Part shown: piece after piece, positions 16,328-23,369 of the stretch
Layout of the letters: each line of letters starts with the position of its first letter
Position numbering within the stretch: the first letter of the stretch is position 1
DNA from: Kiritimatiellia bacterium
GTDB taxonomy: Bacteria; Verrucomicrobiota; Kiritimatiellia; RFP12; UBA1067
Direction: 5' to 3'
DNA length: 64,000 bases
NCBI GenBank assembly: GCA_027858965.1
Contig: JAQIBS010000090.1
Span: forward strand, 16,065 to 80,064
Translations under genes and position numbers: made by a program
Notes under the pieces: generated by a model
The model's database searches: none
What the model was told of the DNA's origin: nothing
Seen by the model: the letters and a program-made list of their open reading frames with translations, nothing else

Positions 16328-16963
16328 ATGGCGGGTATAGTTGATGTCGTTATCGATGATCGGGAACCGAAGGAGTTCGTACAGCTGTTTGAAGATGCAG
16401 GGGCCCAGAGTGTTCAGGTGAAACGCTTAGATGTTGGTGATTTTGTTGTTAACCAGCGCTGGATATTCGAACGGAAAACGTTTCAGGATTTCTGTGTATC
16501 ACTGGTGGATGGTCGACTTTTTAGACAAGCTTTGAGAATGTTGAAAGCTTCCGGACATCCGGTGATTATTCTGGAAGAAAGTTCGAGAGATTGTGGGAAG
16601 AGCAATGTTTCGCGTGAATCTATTCAAGGTGCGTTGATTACTCTCAGTGTGTTTTTCAATATTCCTGTGCTTAGAGCTTTGAACTCAGAAGAGTTGGTGC
16701 GGCTAGTGGAATATACCGTTGCTCAGGAAGACCGCTTCCGGAAGAATGCAGTTCACAGGCATGGTTATCGTCCAAAACGAAGAAGAATCCGACAGTTATA
16801 TATATTAGAGGGTTTGCCTGGCGTTGGCAGGGAGCGTGCCGTTAAGCTTTTGGAAACATTTGGTAGTATTGAAGAGGTCGTCACGGCAGATGAGGAAGAG
16901 CTTGCCGAGGTTGACGGTATCGGAAAAGCAACGGCAAAGAAAATCAGAGAAATTTTGAGCTAA
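16328..16963 (+). CDS. ERCC4-type structure-specific nuclease with HhH domain (copy 1)
   Basis: 211 residues from ATG 16328. VDVVIDDREP opens the ERCC4/XPF fold; GDFVVNQRWIFERKTFQDF contains the catalytic GDx(n)ERKxxxD motif. Residues about 155-211 form a double helix-hairpin-helix (LEGLPGVGRERAVKLLETFG; LAEVDGIGKATAKKI). The architecture is that of a minimal Mus81/XPF-family flap or fork endonuclease; a single bacterial chain probably dimerises. The paralogue at 21426 is closely similar. Both are bracketed by hairpin repeats, the type of branched DNA such enzymes cut, so a role in repeat movement is conceivable but unproven. Confidence 0.87.
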   Translation: MAGIVDVVIDDREPKEFVQLFEDAGAQSVQVKRLDVGDFVVNQRWIFERKTFQDFCVSLVDGRLFRQALRMLKASGHPVIILEESSRDCGKSNVSRESIQGALITLSVFFNIPVLRALNSEELVRLVEYTVAQEDRFRKNAVHRHGYRPKRRRIRQLYILEGLPGVGRERAVKLLETFGSIEEVVTADEEELAEVDGIGKATAKKIREILS

Positions 16964-16986
16964 CTAAAAAAGCTTTGCTTTTTTAG
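16964..16986 (+). repeat. Family-A hairpin after ERCC4 copy 1
   Basis: Arms CTAAAAAAGC and GCTTTTTTAG around TTT, one base after the TAA stop. The arms differ from those at 15129 at several positions but remain perfectly complementary. It could also act as a terminator. Confidence 0.75.
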
Positions 16987-17032
16987 GCCCTGAAATTTCG
17001 TTAAGTCGTTTTCTGACTTGTTATACCGGGAA

Positions 17033-17074
17033 TATAATGTTATAAAGTATATAACTTTTGTGACATATAATGTC
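17033..17074 (+). promoter_or_regulatory. Promoter region with two palindromes before the second DUF4143 ATPase
   Basis: TATAAT at 17033-17038 and again at 17066-17071; palindromes GTTATA/TATAAC around AAGTA (17039-17055) and GACAT/ATGTC around ATA (17062-17074). As at 13750, the ATPase gene is preceded by symmetric operator-like DNA just before its start, although the sequences differ. Confidence 0.45.
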
Positions 17075-17090
17075 TAAATAGTTGGATTTT

Positions 17091-18263
17091 ATGAATAAAA
17101 GACATCTTGATCGGCAAATAAGTGCTCATTTTGACCAATATCGATTGGTGTTGGTTCTTTTAGGCTCAAGGCAGGTGGGGAAGACAACCTTGGTAAAGCG
17201 TTTATTCCCTGATGCAGAATATCTTTTAGTCGATAATGAGCCAGTACGCCGCATTCTGGAGAGTTACGATATTGAATCTTATAAGACGTTGATACCTCCA
17301 GGCATTGAAGAGGTAGTTATTGATGAGATTCATCTTTTGAAAGATCCTGGGAGAGCGGTTAAAGTTCTGTATGATCAGCGTGAAGATCTGAGGATTGTTA
17401 TTACCGGGTCATCGTCATTTCACATAAAGAATAAAACCAGTGAAAGTTTGGCGGGAAGAAAGATTGATTATCATATATATCCGTTGACCTTCAGCGAGTT
17501 TTTGGTTCAAAAGGGTATCGAAAAGAGCTTTAATTATAATATATTAACAAACATAACAGAAGCACCGACCTCATCGTTTAAGGCAAAAATGTACCGGTTT
17601 GATATTTCTGTATTACTTGAAACGATGTTGATTTATGGACAATACCCGTTTCTGGTTGAGCATGCGAATGATCATAGATATCTTTTGAATTTTGTGGACA
17701 GTTTAATTTTCAAGGATATTCTGGAGCTGAATTTGATTGAGAATAAGCGACTTGCGAGTGATATGCTTCGGTTATTGGCGCATCAGATAGGAAGTGTGAT
17801 CAACTATTCAGAGTTAGCCTCCTCCCTCTCTGCCGACCATCGAACAATAAAGAGATACATTGAGATTTTCGAACAGAGTTATATTCTTTACAGGTTATAT
17901 CCCTACGCCAGGAATAAACGCACCGAGATTGTGAAATCACCTAAGATTTACTTTTATGATACAGGTGTTCGTAATGCGCTGATCGAAGACTTTTCGGGTC
18001 TTAATGTGAGAAATGATAAAGGGGCTCTATTTGAAAATTTCATTATTGGTGAAGTAATTAAACAGAATAGCTATTCGGAGGCATTATACAAAATGCATTA
18101 TTGGCGCACAAAACAGGGTTCCGAAATGGATCTGGTTTTAGAGAAACCTAATGAACTTATTGCAGTTGAGATAAAATATAACAAGCGTAAAGTTAATCGG
18201 GCATTTAAAAATAATTATCCAGATGCTGTTCAGAGAATTATTACATCCTCTGATTTTTATTAA
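17091..18263 (+). CDS. AAA ATPase with C-terminal DUF4143 domain
   Basis: 390 residues. Walker A LLGSRQVGKTTLVKRLF, Walker B EEVVIDEIHLLKDP, sensor IVITGSSSFHIK, winged-helix segment (INYSELASSLSADHRTIKRY) and a DUF4143 end, EMDLVLEKPNELIAVEIKY, with the E-x-K pair of a PD-(D/E)xK-like fold. ATG 17091 is preferred to a TTG three codons earlier. It is only distantly related to the ATPase at 13786 and is not a recent duplicate. Function unknown; family members are typical passengers of mobile regions. Confidence 0.87.
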   Translation: MNKRHLDRQISAHFDQYRLVLVLLGSRQVGKTTLVKRLFPDAEYLLVDNEPVRRILESYDIESYKTLIPPGIEEVVIDEIHLLKDPGRAVKVLYDQREDLRIVITGSSSFHIKNKTSESLAGRKIDYHIYPLTFSEFLVQKGIEKSFNYNILTNITEAPTSSFKAKMYRFDISVLLETMLIYGQYPFLVEHANDHRYLLNFVDSLIFKDILELNLIENKRLASDMLRLLAHQIGSVINYSELASSLSADHRTIKRYIEIFEQSYILYRLYPYARNKRTEIVKSPKIYFYDTGVRNALIEDFSGLNVRNDKGALFENFIIGEVIKQNSYSEALYKMHYWRTKQGSEMDLVLEKPNELIAVEIKYNKRKVNRAFKNNYPDAVQRIITSSDFY

Positions 18264-18266
18264 TTT

Positions 18267-18309
18267 AAAACACTTAGTGTTTTTCCCTAAAAGCGTGGAA
18301 CGGTTTTAG
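18267..18309 (-). repeat. Family-A double hairpin, reverse orientation, before the epimerase
   Basis: Arms AAAACAC/GTGTTTT around TTA, spacer TTCC, then arms CTAAAAgCGT/ACGgTTTTAG around GGA. Compared with 21401 (CGC/GCG) and 22204 (CGT/ACG around GAA), the inner arm changes by paired substitutions. Confidence 0.8.
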
Positions 18310-18315
18310 TTTAGT

Positions 18316-19470
18316 ATGAAGAAAATTTTAATTACAGGTGCATTTGGTTTTGTGGGTTCAAATCTGTCGGCTTATCTCGCCAACAAAGGATATGAGCTTT
18401 GGGCACTGGATGTGAAGGATAGTGCGAGAGTGCGAAAGTGCGAAAGTGCTAAAGTTGGAAACAGTAGTTCTTCTTATGCACGTGAGTATAATTGGGAGCA
18501 GTTGGAGAAAATTCCCTGGCGTGAAGTGTATGCTGTGGTGCATCTGGCTGGCAAAGCGCATGATACAAAGAATACGTCTGATTCTCAGAGCTATTTCGAT
18601 ATTAATACCGGCCTGACGCAGAAGGTGTTGGAAATATTCTCCCGCAAAGACGCAAAGGCGCAAAGGGGGGGAGGAAGTTCTAAAGTTCTAAAGTTCGAGA
18701 GTTCTAAAGTTGGGGCGGATAGTGCCGCTGGTGAATTTGAAGTACTACATTCTACATTCCACGTTCCACATCCCACAAACACTCTTTGCGCCTCTGTGCC
18801 TTTGCGGGAGAAGAGGTTTATCCTGTTCAGCTCTGTTAAGGCTGTTGCGGACAGGGTGGAGGGGGTGCTGACCGAGGAAACCCAGCCAGACCCGCAGACA
18901 CCCTATGGGCAGAGCAAACTCGCCGCAGAGAAGATTGTGAGCGAGGCTCCTGAAAGCAACTTCAGAACTTCAGAACTCTCGAACTTTAGAACTTACTCCT
19001 TGCGTCCTTGCATGATTCATGGCCCTGGCAATAAGGGGAATCTCAACCTGCTTTATAATGTTGTGCAAAAGGGTATCCCCTGGCCGTTGGGTGCATTTGA
19101 AAATAAGCGTTCCTTTGCTTCGATCGGAAATGTGTGCGCTGTGGTTGAAGGGTTACTTTCGAAGGATGTTAAATCCGGCACTTTTCAGGTTGCAGATGAT
19201 GATATAATATCGACTAACCGTTTGATTGAACTGATGGCGGAGGGTCTTGGCCGGAGAGCGAGAATAATGGCGCTGCCGAGAGGTTTTGTTTCATTAATTG
19301 CGAAGGTGGGCGATGTGCTGCATCTTCCGTTGAACAGCGAGAGGTTGAAGAAGCTGACAGAGAGTTACGTTGTTTCCAATACTAAAATAAAAGCAGCGCT
19401 GGGGTGGGATAAAATGCCGGTTGGAGCTAGAGAGGGCATGAGCAAAACCCTGGAAAGCTTTTCAGAGTAA
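18316..19470 (+). CDS. NAD-dependent epimerase/dehydratase (WcaG-like) with three in-frame repeat inserts
   Basis: 384 residues against about 310 expected. Extended SDR: ILITGAFGFVGSNLSAYL is the GxxGxxG NAD site, VVHLAGKAHD the next conserved strand, and TPYGQSKLAAEKI the catalytic YxxxK. SLRPCMIHGPGNKGNLNLLY follows in the active-site lid. It should act on a nucleotide-linked sugar for the glycan. Three micro-repeat stretches interrupt it in frame: 18421-18460 (octamers AGTGCGAA), 18639-18810 (bounded by 27-bp inverted repeats) and 18961-18993 (TTCAGAAC-type). All map to loops, so the enzyme may still fold. Confidence 0.87.
   Translation: MKKILITGAFGFVGSNLSAYLANKGYELWALDVKDSARVRKCESAKVGNSSSSYAREYNWEQLEKIPWREVYAVVHLAGKAHDTKNTSDSQSYFDINTGLTQKVLEIFSRKDAKAQRGGGSSKVLKFESSKVGADSAAGEFEVLHSTFHVPHPTNTLCASVPLREKRFILFSSVKAVADRVEGVLTEETQPDPQTPYGQSKLAAEKIVSEAPESNFRTSELSNFRTYSLRPCMIHGPGNKGNLNLLYNVVQKGIPWPLGAFENKRSFASIGNVCAVVEGLLSKDVKSGTFQVADDDIISTNRLIELMAEGLGRRARIMALPRGFVSLIAKVGDVLHLPLNSERLKKLTESYVVSNTKIKAALGWDKMPVGAREGMSKTLESFSE
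18639..18810. repeat. 172-bp insert with 27-bp inverted ends inside the epimerase gene
   Basis: The left end (18639-18665) and the right end (18784-18810) are inverted repeats of the type CTCCCGCAAAG...GGCGCAAAG, differing at four of 27 positions. Between them are octamer repeats (AGTTCTAA, AGTTCGAG) and CTACATTC/TACATTCC-like units. The insert keeps the reading frame and splits LTQKVLEIF from RFILFSSVKAV, which are adjacent in ordinary homologues. It resembles a miniature inverted-repeat element. Confidence 0.75.
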
Positions 19471-19474
19471 ATCA

Positions 19475-19503
19475 TTTCTCACAGAGTCACGGAGTTCACA
19501 GAG
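19475..19503. repeat. Left inverted repeat of the GxxExxY cassette
   Basis: Octamer-type tract of CACAGAG/CACGGAG units ending CACAGAGA directly before the ATG. Its reverse complement matches 19893-19922 with about four differences. Confidence 0.85.
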
Positions 19504-19504
19504 A

Positions 19505-19888
19505 ATGACTGATGATTATTTAAATAAGCTCACTGAGAAAATTATTGGAATTGCGATTGAGGTTCATCGAGAGCTGGGTCCTGGTTTGTTGGAGTCTGTT
19601 TATCAACGTTGTTTAACCATTGCCTTGAGAGAAGCTGGTTTGGAAGTAAATGAGCAACTTGATGTTCCAGTTCTTTTTCGTGGCAAAATTATCTCAGATA
19701 GTGGATATCGTTTGGATATGTTGGTTGAAAACCATGTCATAGTTGAATTAAAATCGACAAAAGCACTTACAGATTTGGATAAAAAACAATTATTAACTTA
19801 CTTGAGATTGATGCAAAAGCGGATAGGGCTATTAATCAACTTCAATTCAACTTTATTGAAAAACGGTATTAAAAGAATTGCTAATTAA
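19505..19888 (+). CDS. GxxExxY protein (PD-(D/E)xK-like nuclease family)
   Basis: 127 residues. EKIIGIAIEVHRELGPGLLE and SVYQ contain the GxxExxY motif; YRLDMLVENHVIVELKSTK has the D...ExK spacing of the PD-(D/E)xK superfamily, and LLTYLRLMQKRIGLLINF is the conserved end. The family is common in PVC, Bacteroidota and anaerobe genomes, its biological role is unknown, and nuclease activity is an inference. The gene is bracketed by inverted CACAGAG tracts that touch it on both sides (2 bp before the start, 4 bp after the stop), so it forms a compact single-gene cassette between two sugar genes. Confidence 0.87.
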   Translation: MTDDYLNKLTEKIIGIAIEVHRELGPGLLESVYQRCLTIALREAGLEVNEQLDVPVLFRGKIISDSGYRLDMLVENHVIVELKSTKALTDLDKKQLLTYLRLMQKRIGLLINFNSTLLKNGIKRIAN

Positions 19889-19892
19889 CTGC

Positions 19893-19922
19893 TTTCTCTG
19901 TGGCCTCTGTGCCTCTGTGAGA
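19893..19922. repeat. Right inverted repeat of the GxxExxY cassette
   Basis: TCTCTGTGGCCTCTGTG followed by CCTCTGTGAGAGA; it is the inverted counterpart of 19475-19503. Confidence 0.85.
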
Positions 19923-19942
19923 GATGATTTGGAGACAAGAAT

Positions 19943-21271
19943 ATGATTACTGGATTTGATTTAGATAAGTTTATTAAAGATAAAGTCACTGGTCGCGAGC
20001 AGAGTCTGCTGGCTGCTGATTTTGAACGCTATGACAATGAGCTGCATGAGCGTATCGATGGCAAGCGTGTGCTGGTTATTGGTGGTGCCGGTTCTATCGG
20101 TTCGCATTATATAAAGGCCATCCTGCGCTATCAGGTGGCAGCGCTGTATGTAGTGGATACCAATGAGAACGGTTTGACTGAACTTGTGCGCGATCTGCGT
20201 AGTGATGGCACCTATAACATCCCTGATGAGTTTGTGACCTATCCGGTGAATTTTGGTGATCCGGTTTTCAAGAAGCTTTTTAAAGCGCATGGACCATTTC
20301 ATGTTGTGGCCAATTTTGCTGCACATAAGCATGTGCGCAGCGAGAAAGATATTTTTTCGATTGAGGCAATGATTGAGAATAATCTGTTGCGTGCCCGTGG
20401 ATTGCTGGATCTGCTTTGTGAAAACCCACCAGAGCATTTCTTTTGTGTTTCTACCGATAAAGCTGCTAACCCGGTTAACATAATGGGTGCCAGCAAGAAG
20501 CTGATGGAGGAGCTGATTATGGCTTACTCAGATAAGCTTCCCATTAAGACCGCTCGTTTTGCCAATGTCGCTTTTTCCAATGGCAGTCTTCCTATAGGGT
20601 TTCTTGATCGGATTGCTAAAAGGCAGCCGTGGTCATGTCCATTGGGAATTCGGCGCTTCTTTGTTTCTCCAATTGAGGCAGGAGAGCTTTGCCTGATGGC
20701 CTCCATCATGGGAGAAAGCGGAGATATTATTTTTCCTGAGCTGGATGAAGAGCGTGATATGATCCCATTTGATCGTATTGCCAAAGACCTTTTGGTTGCC
20801 CTTGGTCTGGATATTGATGTTTGTGCTTCTGAAAACGAAGCTCTTAAAAAGATGGCGATATTGCGACCACACAGTGGTCGCAATGGCGAGGGTAAAAAGG
20901 AAGAGGGACCACACAGTGGTCGCAATGGCGAGGGTGAAATTTGTGAACAGCCTTCACCCTTCACCCTTCAATCTTCACCCTTCCTTAAATGGCCTGTCTT
21001 CTTTTTTAAATCAGATACCAGTGGAGAGAAAAGCTTTGAAGAGTTTTACACACCAGGGGAGGATCTGGATCTTGATAAATTTATAAGTCTTGGGGTTGTT
21101 AAGAACTCTAAGAAACGTTCTATGGTGGAGATTGATGAAATCTTTATTAAAATGCATAAGCTATTTGATTCAGGCCACATAACAAAAGCGGAAGTCGTTG
21201 ACGTTTTAAAGGATTATCTCCCTAACTTCGCGCATATTGAGACCGGTAAGGGGCTGGATCAGAAGATGTAA
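19943..21271 (+). CDS. Nucleoside-diphosphate-sugar 4,6-dehydratase/epimerase (CapD/FlaA1-like) with REP-type insert
   Basis: 442 residues. GKRVLVIGGAGSIGSHYIKA is the NAD site; VANFAAHKHVRSEKDIFS, STDKAANPVNIMGASKKLME and ARFANVAFSNGSL are the CapD/PglF-family motifs. KLME follows in place of the usual YxxxK: the catalytic residue is Met in the MGASK motif, as in 4,6-dehydratases of this family. About residues 307-348 come from a repeat: two copies of a GACCAC/GTGGTC hairpin with GGCGAGGGT tails and CCTTCAC heptamers (20863-20985). The core resumes at WPVFFFKSDTSGEK. Start preceded by GGAGACAAGAAT. Confidence 0.87.
   Translation: MITGFDLDKFIKDKVTGREQSLLAADFERYDNELHERIDGKRVLVIGGAGSIGSHYIKAILRYQVAALYVVDTNENGLTELVRDLRSDGTYNIPDEFVTYPVNFGDPVFKKLFKAHGPFHVVANFAAHKHVRSEKDIFSIEAMIENNLLRARGLLDLLCENPPEHFFCVSTDKAANPVNIMGASKKLMEELIMAYSDKLPIKTARFANVAFSNGSLPIGFLDRIAKRQPWSCPLGIRRFFVSPIEAGELCLMASIMGESGDIIFPELDEERDMIPFDRIAKDLLVALGLDIDVCASENEALKKMAILRPHSGRNGEGKKEEGPHSGRNGEGEICEQPSPFTLQSSPFLKWPVFFFKSDTSGEKSFEEFYTPGEDLDLDKFISLGVVKNSKKRSMVEIDEIFIKMHKLFDSGHITKAEVVDVLKDYLPNFAHIETGKGLDQKM
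20863..20985. repeat. REP-type repeat pair plus heptamer tract inside coding sequence
   Basis: Two hairpins (arms GCGACCAC/GTGGTCGC at 20863 and GACCAC/GTGGTC at 20907, loop ACA), each followed by GCAATGGCGAGGGT, then CCTTCAC-type heptamers (20951-20985). The hairpin plus tail matches the REP block of the RAYT gene at 11356. Translated, it gives PHSGRNGEG twice. Confidence 0.85.
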
Positions 21272-21273
21272 GA

Positions 21274-21424
21274 CTAAAGAAACTTCGTTTCTTTAGGAAA
21301 ACGCACTGCGTGCGTTGAAAGAGATAGTGTGGTGGTAGGGGTCATTATAAAGTGCGAGAATGGGAGAGTTCTGAAGTTATGGAGTATCTTCCTGCTTTTT
21401 CCTAAAAGCGCGGAGCGATTTTAG
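21274..21424. repeat. Inverted pair of family-A elements filling the gap before ERCC4 copy 2
   Basis: Forward element 21274-21318: arms CTAAAGAAAC/GTTTCTTTAG around TTC, then arms AACGCAC/GTGCGTT around TGC. Reverse element 21395-21424: arms CTAAAAgCGC/GCGaTTTTAG around GGA, ending 1 bp before the ATG. The 76-bp spacer holds AAGTGCGAG and GAGAGTTCTG micro-repeat pieces. The whole gap is an F-spacer-R module that could fold as one long stem-loop. Confidence 0.85.
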
Positions 21425-21425
21425 T

Positions 21426-22061
21426 ATGAGTGGAATCGTTGATGTTATTATTGATGACCGTGAACCGGCAAAGTTTTATGAGCTGTTCAAGGATGCCGGG
21501 GCTAAGTCGGTTAGAGTTGAACGGTTGCCTGTGGGCGATTTTATTGTTAACCAACGTTGGGTCATTGAACGCAAAACTATTGCCGATTTATGCATATCAC
21601 TGGTTGATGGACGTCTTTTCAAGCAAGCTGTGAATATGTTGAAGTCGGCTGGTCATCCGGTGATTATTCTGGAGGGGAATTCCAGGGATTTCGCAAGATG
21701 CAATGTCTCTCGTGAAGCTGTTCAAGGTGCTTTAATTACCTTGAGTGTGTTCTTCAATATCCCGGTACTTCGCGCATTGGATTCCGAGGAGCTGGTTCGT
21801 CTGATAGAGTATACCGTTATCCAGGAAGGGCGTTTCCAGAAGAGTGCGATTCATCGATATGGATATCGACCGAAAAGAAGAAAAGCTCGGCAGATTTTTC
21901 TGTTACAGGGACTGCCGGGGATTGGTCGGGGACGCGCTGAGAAACTGCTGGAGGTGTTTGGAAGTGTTGAAGAGGTTATAACTGCTGATGAAGAAGAGTT
22001 AGCTGAAGTTGATGGTATTGGAAAAACAACGGCCAAAAGGATTCGGAATATTCTCAGCTAA
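21426..22061 (+). CDS. ERCC4-type structure-specific nuclease with HhH domain (copy 2)
   Basis: 211 residues, closely similar to copy 1 through its whole length (for example GALITLSVFFNIPVLRAL is identical in both). Catalytic block GDFIVNQRWVIERKTIADL (ERKxxxD) and C-terminal helix-hairpin-helix pair LQGLPGIGRGRAEKL and LAEVDGIGKTTAKRI are intact. The gene is bracketed by inverted family-A hairpins, reverse just before the ATG and forward just after the stop, so it has the same cassette shape as the GxxExxY gene. No promoter is visible between the reverse element and the start. Confidence 0.87.
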   Translation: MSGIVDVIIDDREPAKFYELFKDAGAKSVRVERLPVGDFIVNQRWVIERKTIADLCISLVDGRLFKQAVNMLKSAGHPVIILEGNSRDFARCNVSREAVQGALITLSVFFNIPVLRALDSEELVRLIEYTVIQEGRFQKSAIHRYGYRPKRRKARQIFLLQGLPGIGRGRAEKLLEVFGSVEEVITADEEELAEVDGIGKTTAKRIRNILS

Positions 22062-22062
22062 A

Positions 22063-22228
22063 CTAAAGAAACTGCGTTTCTTTAGGAAAACGCGTTGCAC
22101 GCGTTGAAGTGTGAGGGATCTGTTGAGGAGGGACACTGGCGATAACAGTTTCAACCTTCAACCTTCAACCTTTTTAACTTATTCAACGCATGAAATGCGT
22201 TTTCCTAAAAGCGTGAAACGATTTTAGT
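22063..22228. repeat. Inverted pair of family-A elements between ERCC4 copy 2 and Fic
   Basis: Forward 22063-22107: arms CTAAAGAAAC/GTTTCTTTAG around TGC, then arms AACGCG/CGCGTT around TTGCA. Reverse 22183-22228: arms AACGCAT/ATGCGTT around GAA, then arms CTAAAAgCGT/ACGaTTTTAG around GAA. The spacer includes three TTCAACC heptamers. Same F-spacer-R layout and nearly the same length as 21274-21424. Confidence 0.85.
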
Positions 22229-22261
22229 GTGTAACTGCTTCTAGCGGTTTTTCTGTTAAAT

Positions 22262-22302
22262 AAGTGGTTACGGTTGGCGATTAAATGTGATAAAGTGGTT
22301 AC
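22262..22302 (+). promoter_or_regulatory. Twin direct repeats AAGTGGTTAC, probable operator of the fic gene
   Basis: AAGTGGTTAC occurs at 22262-22271 and 22293-22302, 31 bp apart (about three helical turns, same face of the helix), and ends 3 bp before the ATG. A related inverted copy, GTAACTGCTT, starts near 22229. The Fic protein has an N-terminal DNA-binding-type helix-turn-helix, so autoregulation at these sites is a reasonable inference. Confidence 0.55.
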
Positions 22303-22305
22303 ATT

Positions 22306-23292
22306 ATGGCGGGAAAACCATTTCAATCCAAATTGGCGGCTTTTGAAGATGAAATTAGAGCATTTCGTCGTCAGGGGGTAAGCTACAGGCAGATAGCGGA
22401 TATATTGAATGATCGACACGGCTGGTCACTCACTCATAATGCCGTTTATTCCTATCTGAAACGTCGAAATGGAACGGGCCGCTCATTTAAACCGTTTTTT
22501 GATGGATTAGATCCCGATATCCGAGAATCCTTGTTGAAGCAGATTTGTGCTGTTTGGACACATGATTCTACCGGCATTGAGGGTAATACGCTTACTCTCG
22601 GTGAAACGTTCAAGGTGCTTGAGCTGGGGTTGACGATAAGTGGCAAGCCTCTGCGGGAACATCAGGAGATCTATGGCCATGCATCTGCCGTGGATCTGAT
22701 ATACAGATTAATCGACATAGGGCAGATATCGGAGCAGGATTTATTTGATTTCCACAAGGTGGTTATGCAATCCGTGGCAGCGGATATTATGAATCCTGTC
22801 GGAGCCTGGAAACAGGAATTCAACGGAACAACGGGAGCGGTTGGGGCTTCGGTGATGTATATGCAGTATGCATCGCCTTCGGATACGGCGGTGCTAATGG
22901 CGCGGTGGATTAAAGAATTCAATAGGAAGTTGAAATGTATCAAAAATGTTGATGCGGCAGTTGATGCTTACATCTGGTCACACATGACATTTGTGAGGAT
23001 ACATCCGTTTTTCGATGGCAACGGTCGCATGGCACGTTTAATAGCCAATTTGCCTGTTCTTCTTGGAGGATATCCGCCTATTGTTCTGCCTGTTACAGAT
23101 CGCGGAAAATATATCTCTTTACTTTGGGAGTATCAAAATGCGGTTGGAGTCATTGATAGAAGTAGCGAGTTTCTTCCGCAACATAGATTGCTGGATGATT
23201 TTAAAGTGCTGGTTAGGGACGGTTGGCAGGAAACTCTTTCCCTTGTGGATGATGCCTGTGCTCGGCAAAGGCAGAGGCAGCTCTCGCAGTAA
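22306..23292 (+). CDS. Fic family protein with N-terminal HTH
   Basis: 328 residues. Residues about 20-50 (GVSYRQIADILNDRHGWSLT) form a helix-turn-helix. STGIEGNTLTL matches the autoinhibitory (S/T)xxxE(G/N) helix placed N-terminal to the core, so this is a class II Fic. The catalytic motif HPFFDGNGRMARL fits HxFx(D/E)GNGRxxR fully. It should transfer AMP or another nucleotide moiety to a target protein. There is no separate antitoxin. The TAA stop runs directly into CTTTAGAAC-type octamers. Confidence 0.88.
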   Translation: MAGKPFQSKLAAFEDEIRAFRRQGVSYRQIADILNDRHGWSLTHNAVYSYLKRRNGTGRSFKPFFDGLDPDIRESLLKQICAVWTHDSTGIEGNTLTLGETFKVLELGLTISGKPLREHQEIYGHASAVDLIYRLIDIGQISEQDLFDFHKVVMQSVAADIMNPVGAWKQEFNGTTGAVGASVMYMQYASPSDTAVLMARWIKEFNRKLKCIKNVDAAVDAYIWSHMTFVRIHPFFDGNGRMARLIANLPVLLGGYPPIVLPVTDRGKYISLLWEYQNAVGVIDRSSEFLPQHRLLDDFKVLVRDGWQETLSLVDDACARQRQRQLSQ

Positions 23293-23366
23293 CTTTAGAA
23301 CTCTCGCATTTTAGAACTTTAGAAATTCTTAACCTTTAACCCCTTTAACTCTTTGAACTTCTTTAA
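23290..23366. repeat. Octamer micro-repeat tract
   Basis: TAACTTTAGAACTCTCGCATT and related units, then CTTTAAC/CTTTGAAC-type units. It fills the gap between the Fic stop codon and the second GT2 gene, starting at the stop. Confidence 0.75.
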
Positions 23367-23369
23367 TAC

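Noticed and set aside
18639..18810. Intein or group I/II intron in the epimerase gene
   Set aside because: The insert has no splicing motifs, no nuclease domain and no intron folding signals; it is short repeat DNA that is simply translated.
20524..20964. Minus-strand 146-residue open frame
   Set aside because: It is the complement of the dehydratase gene and its repeat insert; SPLRPLCG repeats come from the REP hairpins.
12902..22228. Chromosomal integron with family-A elements as attC sites
   Set aside because: Genes separated by palindromes with GTTGA ends look integron-like, but there is no integrase, elements occur in both orientations, copies lie inside coding sequence, and they are shorter and more perfect than attC sites. 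Not excluded if an intI lies elsewhere.
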